A stretch of 28,096 nt of DNA from a virus, in the IMG/VR virus record IMGVR_UViG_3300044637_000770, positions 1 through 28,096 of that record. The stretch is one strand, 5' to 3'. Under the pieces are notes generated by a model. The model was not told the DNA's origin. It was given only the letters and a program-made list of their open reading frames with translations, and made no database searches. Numbering within the stretch: the first letter of the stretch is position 1; every line of letters starts with the position of its first letter. Positions 14,059-21,920 of the stretch are shown piece by piece. Position numbers and translations under genes: made by a program.

Positions 14059-14862
14059 TCAGCTGACAGTGCGACCGGTCAGGTAGCCATCGATGTCTTC
14101 GTAACCAGGAGCTTCATCGGGCTGGATGTAGCACACTTCCACAACCAGGTAACCGGTGCGGCCAGCGCTTGCATCGCCACTGGAGATGTAGAAACCACCG
14201 GAAGTGGTGGTGCTGTTGGCGGTTTCCTTGGCGAACACCTTGAGGGTGGTCGCGGAAGTAGCGGCATAGTTAACAGTGCCAGGAGCAACGCCGGTTGCAC
14301 CGGTGATGGTCAGGAAGGGGTTGGTGCCATAACCAGCGGTACCGCCAGCGAAGTAGATTTCGCCAGCTTGGGAGCCGGAGACGGTGGAGGTCAGGTTGGC
14401 CTGAATCACACCTTCGCCCACACCAGAAGCGGCGGTGGGGTTGCTGGAGCTCACGCGACCGAACGAGATCACGTTACCAGTAGCTGCATACACACCGGAA
14501 GCAACGCGACCGTCGCCCCAGCCGGAAGCCACGGAGATCGCAGTGCGATACACGTAAGCAGGCAGGGTGCTGGAACCAGAGATCACCATGCCGGTGATGT
14601 CGGTACGGGTGTCGTCATTCCGGTAGGGGGAAGGAACGATCACATCAGCAGAAGCAACAGGGCCAACGCCAGAGGTAGCAGTAACTGCCACGTAACCACG
14701 CTGCTGGAAGTAGCGGTAACCAGGGAGGGCCAGCACAGAGGTGGGGCCGCCCTTGGAGCCATCATTGGTGCCGGCATAATCGGCGTCAATGTTCTTATAC
14801 CAGCCGTTCAGGGGCTCAGCCCAGTTGCCGGGATAGATTTTCTTAGCGGACAAATAGGTCAT
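14059..14862 (-). CDS. Probable capsid surface/decoration or structural protein
   Basis: A 267-residue protein dominated by G, S, T, A and V, predicted almost entirely beta, with an N-terminal conserved-looking YLSAKKIYPGNWAEPLNGWY and a C-terminal VVEVCYIQPDEAPGYEDIDG. It sits immediately downstream of the major capsid gene, has a strong AGGAA site 7 nt before the ATG, and shows the same GC-rich codon use as the capsid gene, suggesting high expression. These traits fit a capsid decoration or second major structural protein. I cannot match a specific family. Confidence 0.7.
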   Translation of the reverse strand: MTYLSAKKIYPGNWAEPLNGWYKNIDADYAGTNDGSKGGPTSVLALPGYRYFQQRGYVAVTATSGVGPVASADVIVPSPYRNDDTRTDITGMVISGSSTLPAYVYRTAISVASGWGDGRVASGVYAATGNVISFGRVSSSNPTAASGVGEGVIQANLTSTVSGSQAGEIYFAGGTAGYGTNPFLTITGATGVAPGTVNYAATSATTLKVFAKETANSTTTSGGFYISSGDASAGRTGYLVVEVCYIQPDEAPGYEDIDGYLTGRTVS

Positions 14863-14896
14863 TTATTTTTCCTATAGTTTAGTTATTGTTTATTGA

Positions 14897-16063
14897 TCAG
14901 ATGGTGCCGTCATCTTGCACATAGCTGAACGCGGTGGTCACGAAGTCCTTGTTCAGGATTTCAAAGCCGGCGTACAGTTGCCAGATAAGGATGATGAAAC
15001 GGCTGAAGTCATCGTTGTTGTTGATGAGCACCTGAGCGTTCGGGCCGCCGATACCCACGCCAATAGCTTGAGGACCGAAGAAGTAACCCTGAGCCACTTC
15101 CTTGGACGCGTAGGTACCACCGGTGCCGTCGAAAGAAGTGTTGACGTTCTTGGTCGGGAAGTTGGTCGACTCGAAGAACTTGACGCCTTCAAACTGCACA
15201 CCAGTCGGCATCACAGGCTCACCAGCCAGGAAGTAGCCCTGACCAGCTTGGGGACCCATGTAGAAGCTGGCGTTGTTGGGCATGCCGGGGTTGCCCATGT
15301 ACATGCCCTGACCGGGGTTGCCAGCATAACGGGCAATCTCACGGAAGTCGGGGTCACGACGCAGGTGCATCATGAAGGTAGGATCGCAGATGCAGCGATA
15401 CAGACCATCGGCATAGGTAGGAACGTTGCGCTTGCGCAGGTCCTTAACAACGTTCAGCAGGTCGGTACGCACCTGGAACTGTTGAACTTCGTTGCCATAC
15501 TCGGTGGAGGTGTAGGCAATGCGGCCGGAAGAATCCTTGACCTTGCCACCAGCGAAGTAGTAACCACCTTGGGTGGTGGAAGCGGCACCATTGGCTTCGG
15601 CTTTGGCGAGTTCATCAATGAACACGCGGTCGCGCCAACGACGGTAGTCATCCAGCAGCGTCAGGCTACCGATGGACTGGTGGAACATGTTCAGATTACC
15701 GGTGTCCAGCAGCAGACGCTGGGCGGTAATCAGAGTTTCACGAGCAATCTTGAAGGTCGAGGGCTGGGTCGGATCGCCGGGGTCTGCAGGACCGGTGTAT
15801 TCCTTAAGCACCACCAGGACTTTCTCCTTGGTGATGTTACGGCTGTTAGCGGTACCGATCGTTTGGTCGGCAATACGCTCACGGCTGTCCTTAGTACCAG
15901 GGGTACCCCAGAACTTGTAGCGGTCTAACTGAACGGTTTGACCGGGCTGACGGGTGAAGTCGTGGACAACCACGGGCTCCACTGCCATCTCGGCAATGTA
16001 AGCAGGGTGGGGACGGTAAAGTTCCGCACCCAAGATTTTTGGGAAATCGGTATCAAGAAACAC
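14897..16063 (-). CDS. Major capsid protein
   Basis: A 388-residue protein with size, position (after portal and scaffold) and composition of a phage major head protein. It shows features reminiscent of N4 gp56/HK97-type capsids: YRPHPAYIAEMAVEPVVVHDFTR near the start, a central helix LTLLDDYRRWRDRVFIDELA, a P-domain-like YRCICDPTFMMHLRRDPDF, and a final SRFIILIWQLYAGFEILNKDF. The GTG start at 16063 has GGAGG 10 nt upstream. Codon use is more GC-rich and apparently more biased than in the flanking internal-protein genes, which fits very high expression. It would assemble the icosahedral shell around the scaffold. The 110-nt leader holds an inverted repeat and a possible promoter. Confidence 0.86.
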   Translation of the reverse strand: MFLDTDFPKILGAELYRPHPAYIAEMAVEPVVVHDFTRQPGQTVQLDRYKFWGTPGTKDSRERIADQTIGTANSRNITKEKVLVVLKEYTGPADPGDPTQPSTFKIARETLITAQRLLLDTGNLNMFHQSIGSLTLLDDYRRWRDRVFIDELAKAEANGAASTTQGGYYFAGGKVKDSSGRIAYTSTEYGNEVQQFQVRTDLLNVVKDLRKRNVPTYADGLYRCICDPTFMMHLRRDPDFREIARYAGNPGQGMYMGNPGMPNNASFYMGPQAGQGYFLAGEPVMPTGVQFEGVKFFESTNFPTKNVNTSFDGTGGTYASKEVAQGYFFGPQAIGVGIGGPNAQVLINNNDDFSRFIILIWQLYAGFEILNKDFVTTAFSYVQDDGTI

Positions 16064-16117
16064 TTTTTAATATCCTCCAGAGTCGCGGGACTTGTGGGTG
16101 AAAGATTTAGACAAGTT

Positions 16118-16137
16118 TTTGTCTTATCTAAGACAAA
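16118..16137 (-). promoter_or_regulatory. Palindrome in the major capsid gene leader
   Basis: TTTGTCTTA (16118-16126) and TAAGACAAA (16129-16137) form a 9-bp perfect inverted repeat with a 2-nt centre. A related half-site, TTAGACAA, lies next to it around 16107-16114. On the minus strand an extended -10-like TGCTAAAAT lies just upstream of the palindrome. The layout could be a promoter with an operator, or an mRNA-stabilising hairpin in the capsid leader. No U-run follows leftward. Confidence 0.45.
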
Positions 16138-16174
16138 TTTTAGCAGGATCTAATTTTTAGTTAAGAACGCAAAA

Positions 16175-16666
16175 TTAAACGTACTGCATATTACTGGAAC
16201 CGTTTGCAGCTTCAGGGTTAATTCCTGCTTGGAAACCAGGGATGCCGATGGCGTTGTACAAATTAGAGTAGCCACCGCCTACCAAGCCACCAAGTCCAGC
16301 AGCAGCCGGAACAGCTGCCGTAGCTAGTGCGGCTCCCCTGGCAATACCTTGGAAAGACTTGCGTGCATTCGCTGCAGAACCTGCGGCATTTACAGCTTTA
16401 CGTGCCATGCCAGGTTGCCGTAACGTACCAAGAGCGGCGGCGGCATAACCAGGCATTAAACCAGGGATAGCGGCAAGGGTTCCGGCATTTGCTGCTTCGC
16501 TAAGAATACGAAGAGGGCCTTCGCCTTGTTCTTTGTCTGTCAAGTTTCCAATAACAGAGCCTGTTGCACCAAGAAGGCCAGCGCCTAAAGCAGATGCTTT
16601 CAAGGCGCCGGCAGGGTTCCTCGCTGCTGCGTTTAATACTTGTCCGTATTTACCAGCAACAGGCAT
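16175..16666 (-). CDS. Hydrophobic A/G-rich putative virion protein (163 aa)
   Basis: An alanine/glycine-rich protein with long hydrophobic helices carrying small-residue spacing (GALKASALGAGLLGATGSVIG; LATAAVPAAAGLGGLVGGGYS), characteristic of glycine-zipper membrane-interacting segments. It has a short basic N-terminus and a soluble C-terminal tail ending SSNMQYV. A GGAGTGAGG stretch precedes the ATG. It lies 4 nt after the scaffold-like gene and before the major capsid gene. It resembles the hydrophobic proteins at 24569-28070, so a minor virion or ejected protein is likely. It could also act in prohead assembly. No family is recognised. Confidence 0.68.
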   Translation of the reverse strand: MPVAGKYGQVLNAAARNPAGALKASALGAGLLGATGSVIGNLTDKEQGEGPLRILSEAANAGTLAAIPGLMPGYAAAALGTLRQPGMARKAVNAAGSAANARKSFQGIARGAALATAAVPAAAGLGGLVGGGYSNLYNAIGIPGFQAGINPEAANGSSNMQYV

Positions 16667-16670
16667 GGCC

Positions 16671-17642
16671 TCACTCCATCACAAACAGTTTGTTTGCAAC
16701 AGTGGCAGGCTGAGCTTGGTTCAGTACACGCCAGGCGTTCTGGGGATCACGATTCATGATCTCGCTGAAGTTGCCCCAGAAGTTTTCGGGTTGCTGGGGA
16801 GCAGCGGCAGCAGGAGGAGCGGGGAACTCACCAACTTGGCCATAAGCAGAGGTGGTGGGATAACCACGGGTCTCCAGTTCTGCCTCGCTTTCGTACACGG
16901 GGTACGGACCTTCAGGACCAAAGAACTTCAGGGTGTAGTCGCTGAGTACATCGGGATTGGTAAGAATCTCGTTGTAAGCCAGGTTCTCTTGGTGCTCGTT
17001 AACAGCAAAGTTGGCATAACCAACGATCACGTTCTGAGCACGCTCGCCCCAGGCAACAGCACTGTCAAGCATCCCTTCAAGTTGAAGGGCGTAGTTATTT
17101 AGTACGGCGGGTGCTTCGATTCCGAACGCGTCGATTACTTGGCGGCTTTCCTGCCCCATCCCCAGGTAATCCGCGATTTGCTCCAGAGAGGGACTCGAAG
17201 AGGTTTGGGAAGAGCTGGGAGAGTAATCCTGGCTGGGCGACCAAGTCTGGGGAGCCGATTGTTGCGTAGCTGGGCTGCTGACTTGTCCGTAGTTCGCCGG
17301 GGTATACTGCGTCGGACTCGGCGAGGGTGCTCCCTGGAACGGGGATTGAACTGGTGCGCTCAGCAGATTCACCACCTTGTTGAACGCCGATTCCCAAGGA
17401 TTCCCCGCCGATTCCGCCGGTTGGGATTGGGGGGCGTACTGAATAGGGGCGGATTGGTAGCTGGGGCTCGCCTGAGGTACCGCTTGGGGGTAGCTGGTAC
17501 CCACCTGATAAGCCGCTGGAGCTGCCTGGTAGCTGGCCGGTACCGCCTGGGGTGCCGGAGCCGCCATCACGTAGCTGCTTGGAGCTACTGCTGCTGGTGC
17601 TTGGCTCGTCTGTGGGATCGATTGGACGGTAGCGTCCTGCAT
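16671..17642 (-). CDS. Putative scaffolding protein, start nested in the portal gene
   Basis: A 323-residue protein between portal and major capsid genes, the usual place for a scaffold. Residues 1-150 are P/A/Q/S/Y-rich with repeated SYQxAP- and PQAVP-like units and are probably disordered. Residues 150-323 are helical (SLEQIADYLGMGQESRQVI; YALQLEGMLDSAVAWGERAQ) and end in a short basic/hydrophobic tail. A strong AGGAG 7-8 nt before the ATG supports the start at 17642. That start lies 548 nt inside the portal coding sequence in the +1 frame, so codons 1-182 are dual-coding. The assignment rests on position and composition rather than on a recognised domain. A head-associated internal protein is the alternative. 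Confidence 0.68.
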   Translation of the reverse strand: MQDATVQSIPQTSQAPAAVAPSSYVMAAPAPQAVPASYQAAPAAYQVGTSYPQAVPQASPSYQSAPIQYAPQSQPAESAGNPWESAFNKVVNLLSAPVQSPFQGAPSPSPTQYTPANYGQVSSPATQQSAPQTWSPSQDYSPSSSQTSSSPSLEQIADYLGMGQESRQVIDAFGIEAPAVLNNYALQLEGMLDSAVAWGERAQNVIVGYANFAVNEHQENLAYNEILTNPDVLSDYTLKFFGPEGPYPVYESEAELETRGYPTTSAYGQVGEFPAPPAAAAPQQPENFWGNFSEIMNRDPQNAWRVLNQAQPATVANKLFVME

Positions 17643-19392
17643 AACTCATCTCCTTTTGTAAAGCTTCTAAGGTTCGATACAGATAGGGTGTCAGATCCAG
17701 ACGCGGATCAGCAGCCATCGGTAAGTCTGGTGATTGAGGGTGAGGAGTCTGCATCATTCCCCCCACCAATTTGGCGAATTGAGAATAAGCATTCTGCAAT
17801 TCATTCACCATCCTGAACGGGAACCCAGATAACATCTCGGCCCGCTCCTCATCCGTCTTAGACGGAAAGAGGTATTTCAGTGCTTCAATGCTATCAACAC
17901 CTAATTCTTGTAGGTTGCGAACCACAATAGAATTATTAAGTGTGTCCTGAGTGGTCTCCTCGTACACAGGCCCTGTCCAACGCCAAAGCATCGTGACATC
18001 ACCATCGGGGATTAACCCAAGAACGCCTGGCGGAATCATTTTTGTTTCCACGCAAGCCATCATAATCTCTTTGACTTGATCATTGAAGACTTTCATTGCT
18101 TCCCTATAGGCAGCAATTTCTTCTTCTGGTGCATCAAAGGGAAGATCGACTGGCTTTTCAATACCTGCAGCCGCTGCCAGTGATTGACGGAAGAGTTGTT
18201 CTTCTTGATAAATAATTAACTCAAGACAACGGCAAATGCCATACGTGTAAATTGCATTTGCTTTCTTCTTTGATGTTGCCGATACACGGCCAAACAGTGA
18301 CTTGTATTCCGTTGCAGTAACACCTGCGGAAATCGACAGTTCATCTACACCGCCAAGTGCAGTGCGAATTTCTTCGCGATACTGACGGGCAAATTGGTTT
18401 TGGTCACCAGTGATTGCATCTGGAACAATGTAACCAACACGGTCATTTGGCTCCAGGTTTGCAATAATCCTTGGAACTCGAATCTGTCCATCAACGCCAC
18501 GACTGACGGGATCAGCCTTGAACATCGAAGCACTTAAGGATGCAGGACTGGTGAACCCAGAGTTTGCTGCAATAGAAGGACGCTGTACTGTGGAATCACC
18601 ACCGGCCTCAATCAAGTCCGTCTTGGGACGAGACGACAACAGTGTGGGGTTACCAAAGAACTGAACGTTCTTGCGCATGGTGCGAACCATTTCGTCATGC
18701 GTGACGATGTGATTGGCCAACGCATCAAACTCGCCAACACCGTCGTTAGCAAAACCTTTGGGGTTGTTAAAAATCTCGACGCATGGAATGAAGCCAAGCG
18801 TATTTTTTAACGTTTTTGTTTTACCGGAGACTGCATAGTCCGGCATGTCAAAAGATAATTCACCTTCTGCGTGAGTTTCTTTAATTTCGTCGCGCTTGAT
18901 TGAAAGCCTGATGTAACGCCTTGAAGCCTGGCCGTCACCAAGTGCTTTGCCTGTAATATTGGTTTGCGAAATCTCCGCTCCAAAGCCACCAGGTCGACGC
19001 ACCTTGTAGCTATAGATGATCACCACCTCTTCCAGGTCACCGTCTACGTTGTAGAACGTACGATACTCATGCTCACGGAAGTAGTAGATGCGATAGTTAA
19101 TTTTTGTAGGCCTGATGTAGAACAGACCTTTTCCATCGCACAGGAAATAATCCCAGATTGAATCGAGGCGTGCATCAATTTGATTGTATTTGATTACACG
19201 GTCGATAAAATCTTTGCGCTGATTTCCAAAGTTATCTTGGCTGGGGAAAAATTCAACACCCTGGCGGATGCCGAATAATTTCATCTGCGCCAAATGCGAG
19301 GCCACAACGCCCGTATCGACGACAGTGGAACTATCCTTGTCGATATAGGCGGTAATAATTTCGTTGAGCCTTGATTTAGCGTCGGCAGCCAT
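17095..19392 (-). CDS. Portal protein
   Basis: A 765-residue protein just downstream of the terminase block and upstream of scaffold and capsid genes. Its features fit a phage portal: an N-terminal helical region, a beta-rich wing (YRIYYFREHEYRTFYNV), the VTHDEMVRTMRKNVQFFGNP stem-like helix, DRVGYIVPDA followed by NQFARQYREEIRTALGG, and a long crown helix. Portals form the dodecameric DNA channel at one capsid vertex and dock the terminase. The portal frame does not stop until 17095, giving a C-terminal extension of about 180 residues (S/G/P/T-rich, ending RRVRNRSTRRTK) that overlaps the scaffold-like gene. Its ATG overlaps the stop of the small gene upstream (TAATG). Confidence 0.84.
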   Translation of the reverse strand: MAADAKSRLNEIITAYIDKDSSTVVDTGVVASHLAQMKLFGIRQGVEFFPSQDNFGNQRKDFIDRVIKYNQIDARLDSIWDYFLCDGKGLFYIRPTKINYRIYYFREHEYRTFYNVDGDLEEVVIIYSYKVRRPGGFGAEISQTNITGKALGDGQASRRYIRLSIKRDEIKETHAEGELSFDMPDYAVSGKTKTLKNTLGFIPCVEIFNNPKGFANDGVGEFDALANHIVTHDEMVRTMRKNVQFFGNPTLLSSRPKTDLIEAGGDSTVQRPSIAANSGFTSPASLSASMFKADPVSRGVDGQIRVPRIIANLEPNDRVGYIVPDAITGDQNQFARQYREEIRTALGGVDELSISAGVTATEYKSLFGRVSATSKKKANAIYTYGICRCLELIIYQEEQLFRQSLAAAAGIEKPVDLPFDAPEEEIAAYREAMKVFNDQVKEIMMACVETKMIPPGVLGLIPDGDVTMLWRWTGPVYEETTQDTLNNSIVVRNLQELGVDSIEALKYLFPSKTDEERAEMLSGFPFRMVNELQNAYSQFAKLVGGMMQTPHPQSPDLPMAADPRLDLTPYLYRTLEALQKEMSYAGRYRPIDPTDEPSTSSSSSKQLRDGGSGTPGGTGQLPGSSSGLSGGYQLPPSGTSGEPQLPIRPYSVRPPIPTGGIGGESLGIGVQQGGESAERTSSIPVPGSTLAESDAVYPGELRTSQQPSYATIGSPDLVAQPGLLSQLFPNLFESLSGANRGLPGDGAGKPPSNRRVRNRSTRRTK

Positions 19393-19538
19393 TAAGTATT
19401 AGCCTCTTTATCTGTATTGATCTTAGCAGCTTTCTTTTGTTTCTTAAGCCACAACCACCGGTCAAAGTAAGCTAACTCCCCTGGCGTAAATAATTCAGGG
19501 TGTTTGAGAGCTTCTTTGGCCAGTTTTTTCTTTTTCAT
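19392..19538 (-). CDS. Small basic protein (48 aa) upstream of the portal
   Basis: A short leftward frame, beginning MKKKKLAKEALKHPELFTPG and continuing ELAYFDRWLWLKKQKK, that is fully coupled to its neighbours. Its ATG overlaps the stop of the 107-residue gene (ATGA) and its stop overlaps the portal ATG (TAATG). The KEALKHPELFTPGELAYF pattern is one I recall from small phage proteins next to packaging genes. It is basic and helical. The function is unknown; a role in head assembly or translation coupling of the portal is inferred from position. Confidence 0.72.
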   Translation of the reverse strand: MKKKKLAKEALKHPELFTPGELAYFDRWLWLKKQKKAAKINTDKEANT

Positions 19539-19858
19539 GAATACACATGTTTATCTTGAAAGCCTCCAGGGATACCTGCTTGCTGCCCATATTGCGGACC
19601 TTGGAAAAAGCCTGCATTGCCCATGGGGGGAGTTCCACCCATGGCTTGGGGAAGCATGCGTTGTGCACCTGGCAAAGGGAAGAGTTGCTGCCCTTGGCGC
19701 GGAGTTAATTGAATGGGAACGGAATCTGGGTCTTCGTTCGGAAGATAAGGAAATTTATATTGGGGGGTGGCCCCAGGGATTTGAAAACTTGGCCGGCCCG
19801 CAATGGTGCCTTGCATGCCAGCTTCATTACCCATGTAACCACCGTAGTAACCAGCCAT
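19535..19858 (-). CDS. Small G/P/Q/M-rich putative virion protein (107 aa)
   Basis: A protein rich in glycine, proline, glutamine and methionine (MAGYYGGYMGNEAGMQG; GGTPPMGNAGFFQGPQYGQQAG) with a more ordered centre (QYKFPYLPNEDPDSVPIQL). It has no membrane segment and is probably largely disordered. It lies immediately after the AbrB-like gene with no spacer and couples by ATGA to the 48-residue gene upstream of the portal. No family is recognised. A minor head component or assembly factor is possible. Confidence 0.62.
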   Translation of the reverse strand: MAGYYGGYMGNEAGMQGTIAGRPSFQIPGATPQYKFPYLPNEDPDSVPIQLTPRQGQQLFPLPGAQRMLPQAMGGTPPMGNAGFFQGPQYGQQAGIPGGFQDKHVYS

Positions 19859-20041
19859 TTAATCCTCCAGTACTTCGTAACCAGCTATTTCATTCAGTCT
19901 ACTCAATACAATTCCATCACCTTTTAAGTTCCACTCAAGGATATCTCCTTCCTGCCAACCAAGCTCTTCCACCACTTCTTCTGGGAGGGCGATAAATTGA
20001 TCGCCAAATTCATCCTCTTGAACTTCAATAATGTAGCTCAT
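19859..20041 (-). CDS. AbrB/MazE (SpoVT-AbrB) type DNA-binding protein
   Basis: A 60-residue acidic protein matching the swapped-hairpin AbrB/MazE fold: FIALPEEVVEELGWQEGDILEW is the diagnostic core (PxEVxxxLGxxxGDxLxW), followed by GDGIVLSRL. Such proteins are dimeric DNA-binding regulators or antitoxins. No toxin gene is adjacent: the neighbours are the membrane coiled-coil gene (4-nt ATGA overlap) and the 107-residue gene. A regulator in the late operon is therefore more likely than a toxin-antitoxin pair. Basic residues expected for DNA contact are few, so DNA binding is not certain. Confidence 0.75.
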   Translation of the reverse strand: MSYIIEVQEDEFGDQFIALPEEVVEELGWQEGDILEWNLKGDGIVLSRLNEIAGYEVLED

Positions 20042-20331
20042 TTCGACAAAAGCTTTTCCATTAGCTTATCAAGCTTAGTGTTAATTTGTCGAAAGTTATC
20101 ATGCATTTCCTGGATCTCACGCAGGAAATCTACTTTTAATACGTAGTCCATCGGCATTCGCCCAATCTGCTCCTGCAATCTATTCAACTTATTTTCTTGA
20201 GTTAGTACGTCGTCTGACAACTGAACCAAGCGTTGGTGAACCCTGAATAAAATTTTATTTGCAGCCCAGGAGCCGCCTGTTACAGCAGAGACAACTGCCG
20301 TGAATGCAATTGCTACGTACTCCGGACCCAC
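20038..20331 (-). CDS. Membrane-anchored coiled-coil protein (possible holin or spanin-like)
   Basis: A 97-residue protein with a GTG start at 20331. Residues 3-25 (EYVAIAFTAVVSAVTGGSW) form one hydrophobic segment, followed by a heptad-rich helix (VHQRLVQLSDDVLTQ; FLREIQEMHDNFRQINTKLDKL) to the end. One N-terminal membrane segment plus a coiled coil is compatible with an inner-membrane spanin or holin-like protein, but the family is not recognised and the lysozyme is far away at 1569-2243. Location next to the large terminase could instead suggest a membrane-tethered assembly factor. It overlaps the AbrB-like gene by 4 nt (ATGA). Confidence 0.62.
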   Translation of the reverse strand: MGPEYVAIAFTAVVSAVTGGSWAANKILFRVHQRLVQLSDDVLTQENKLNRLQEQIGRMPMDYVLKVDFLREIQEMHDNFRQINTKLDKLMEKLLSK

Positions 20332-20361
20332 AAGACTTATGCTTTTCTTTTAATTATAAGT

Positions 20362-21888
20362 TTAGTAATCAAATTGAAGGTTGCTCTTTTTAGCTAGACC
20401 GTTAACCAACCACACGAGCGAATCGACACAATCATCGTGTCCACTTACGCCAAAGTTGGTAAGCTCTTCAAACATTGTGTCGAAATTACGATATTTGTTG
20501 AAGATGATTTTGCGATCCTCAAACAGGCCCATGATGCCCCTGAAGCGGGCAAGTTTGTCGGCGCGGAAGCCTTTGACCGGGTGCCAGATCAAGTTAAAAA
20601 GACCATCGCCATTCAGGCAGACACGCTTGAAGTCGGCCTCCAAAGATGCTTGGTACTGAACGGCTTCAGACCACACATCACAAGTTGAATACGTTGGGAA
20701 GTAGTTGCCCTGCTCATCGCGCCCAACAATACACCAGTCATTAAGCAGTTCTTTTAGTTCATCCAGTTTTTCCAGGTTGCCCATGACGCGCATGCGCCGA
20801 TAATCAATAATGTGAATACAATCACCAATGCGGCCACCAAGCACAAATACGGTGTAATCATTTTTTTCTTTAGTTCCAGCAGATAGATCAACCCCTACGC
20901 CAAGGGCGTCAAACTCAGTTGCAATCTCAGCTTTAATTAAAAGTTCTGGAGACAGCGACAGCTCGCTTTGGCGAACAATCCTGTTCATGTACTGGAACGA
21001 AAAAGCAATAGGTGCTTGCCGTTTCTTTTCCTTTAAATAATCCAGTGACCACATCTCAGGCCAATAAGATTCTTCCTCACCGGTTTTGGAGTTGGCCTGG
21101 ATTGCAGAAAGAACAATTTGAGTCCAGTTGTTTTGTTCGTTGAATGTGGTGGCGTGAATATCGTCGTGGCGGAAGCGAGTTCCAAGGCAGATTGCTCGCC
21201 CACCCTCAAACATCGTGGGAGCAATAACTGCGTTCCAGTTATCCTCCATCATCTTCCTGATGTCTGGGTTGGAGATGTCTGCCGCGCTTTTAGTCGGGTC
21301 ATCAATACAGATCAGGTGACTACGCTTGGAGGTCACAGAACCTTTTAGACCTGCTGCGCACAAAGTAAATTGTTCATCACCAGTAACATCAATGCCGGCA
21401 AACTTGTGGTCGATAGACCAATACTCATTACTGGTTACGTTCTTGAGAAGTTTGACTGTCGGAAAAACTTCTTGATATCGCTTGCTGTCAATAATCCGTT
21501 TGATGGTTGCAGACTTTGAACGTGCAATATCAACCGTGTAGGAGAGGTAAAGAATCTGCAGGGGTTTCTTGGCTGTTGTGTGAACACCAATTGCCCATGC
21601 CGTAAACAAACCCAGGACTGTACTTTTGGCACTACCCCTGGGGGCAAGTAAATCAATATTGGGTCCAGCAATTCCAATCAAACAGCTACTGTCCTGGCCC
21701 GTTACAAAGTGACGGTGCCACTGTTTATGGTGAGGTGCCGGAGCTTTATCTGCTACGTAGTCACAAAAGAACCCAAAATCCTCACGGGCTCTTTGTAACA
21801 GCTCTTCGTTCTTATGTTTGCGTACCTTGTGATTCTTAACTGCAGCTTGAGCGTTACGTCGATAAGCTAAGTGAAGATGAGAAGGCAC
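20362..21888 (-). CDS. terL: Terminase large subunit
   Basis: A 508-residue packaging motor. The ATPase half has a Walker A variant (APRGSAKST, residues 82-90), Walker B plus catalytic acid (HLICIDDPTK, around 191-200) and a C-motif region (AICLGTRFRHDD). The RNase H-like nuclease half has the expected acidic residues (GVGVDLSAG, STCDVWSEA, GHDDCVDSLVWL). It docks on the portal, translocates DNA and cuts the concatemer. The GTG at 21888 is the only in-frame start after an upstream stop, and no Shine-Dalgarno sequence is present. A perfect hairpin lies 10 nt before the start. The size is usual for the family. Confidence 0.95.
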   Translation of the reverse strand: MPSHLHLAYRRNAQAAVKNHKVRKHKNEELLQRAREDFGFFCDYVADKAPAPHHKQWHRHFVTGQDSSCLIGIAGPNIDLLAPRGSAKSTVLGLFTAWAIGVHTTAKKPLQILYLSYTVDIARSKSATIKRIIDSKRYQEVFPTVKLLKNVTSNEYWSIDHKFAGIDVTGDEQFTLCAAGLKGSVTSKRSHLICIDDPTKSAADISNPDIRKMMEDNWNAVIAPTMFEGGRAICLGTRFRHDDIHATTFNEQNNWTQIVLSAIQANSKTGEEESYWPEMWSLDYLKEKKRQAPIAFSFQYMNRIVRQSELSLSPELLIKAEIATEFDALGVGVDLSAGTKEKNDYTVFVLGGRIGDCIHIIDYRRMRVMGNLEKLDELKELLNDWCIVGRDEQGNYFPTYSTCDVWSEAVQYQASLEADFKRVCLNGDGLFNLIWHPVKGFRADKLARFRGIMGLFEDRKIIFNKYRNFDTMFEELTNFGVSGHDDCVDSLVWLVNGLAKKSNLQFDY

Positions 21889-21898
21889 AGCATTAACT

Positions 21899-21920
21899 GG
21901 TTAGTAATTAAATACTAACC
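21899..21920 (-). promoter_or_regulatory. Perfect inverted repeat upstream of terL
   Basis: GGTTAGTA (21899-21906) and TACTAACC (21913-21920) form an 8-bp perfect stem with a 6-nt loop (ATTAAA). It overlaps the stop codon of the 52-residue gene and ends 10 nt before the terL GTG. There is no U-run. It may control terL translation or mark a packaging or processing site. Confidence 0.5.

Noticed and set aside
14915-15928. Long rightward open frame (337 codons) opposite the major capsid gene
   Set aside because: It is antisense to a gene with clear capsid features and a good ribosome binding site. Its H/G/V-rich translation looks like a composition artefact of the biased codon use of the capsid gene.
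17139-17816. Rightward open frame of 225 codons opposite portal and scaffold
   Set aside because: The region is GC-rich and stop-poor on both strands because of low-complexity coding. The translation is R/L-rich without motifs or a ribosome binding site.
19859-20331. Toxin-antitoxin pair formed by the AbrB-like gene and its neighbour
   Set aside because: The overlapping neighbour is a membrane coiled-coil protein without a toxin fold such as MazF, PIN or RelE.
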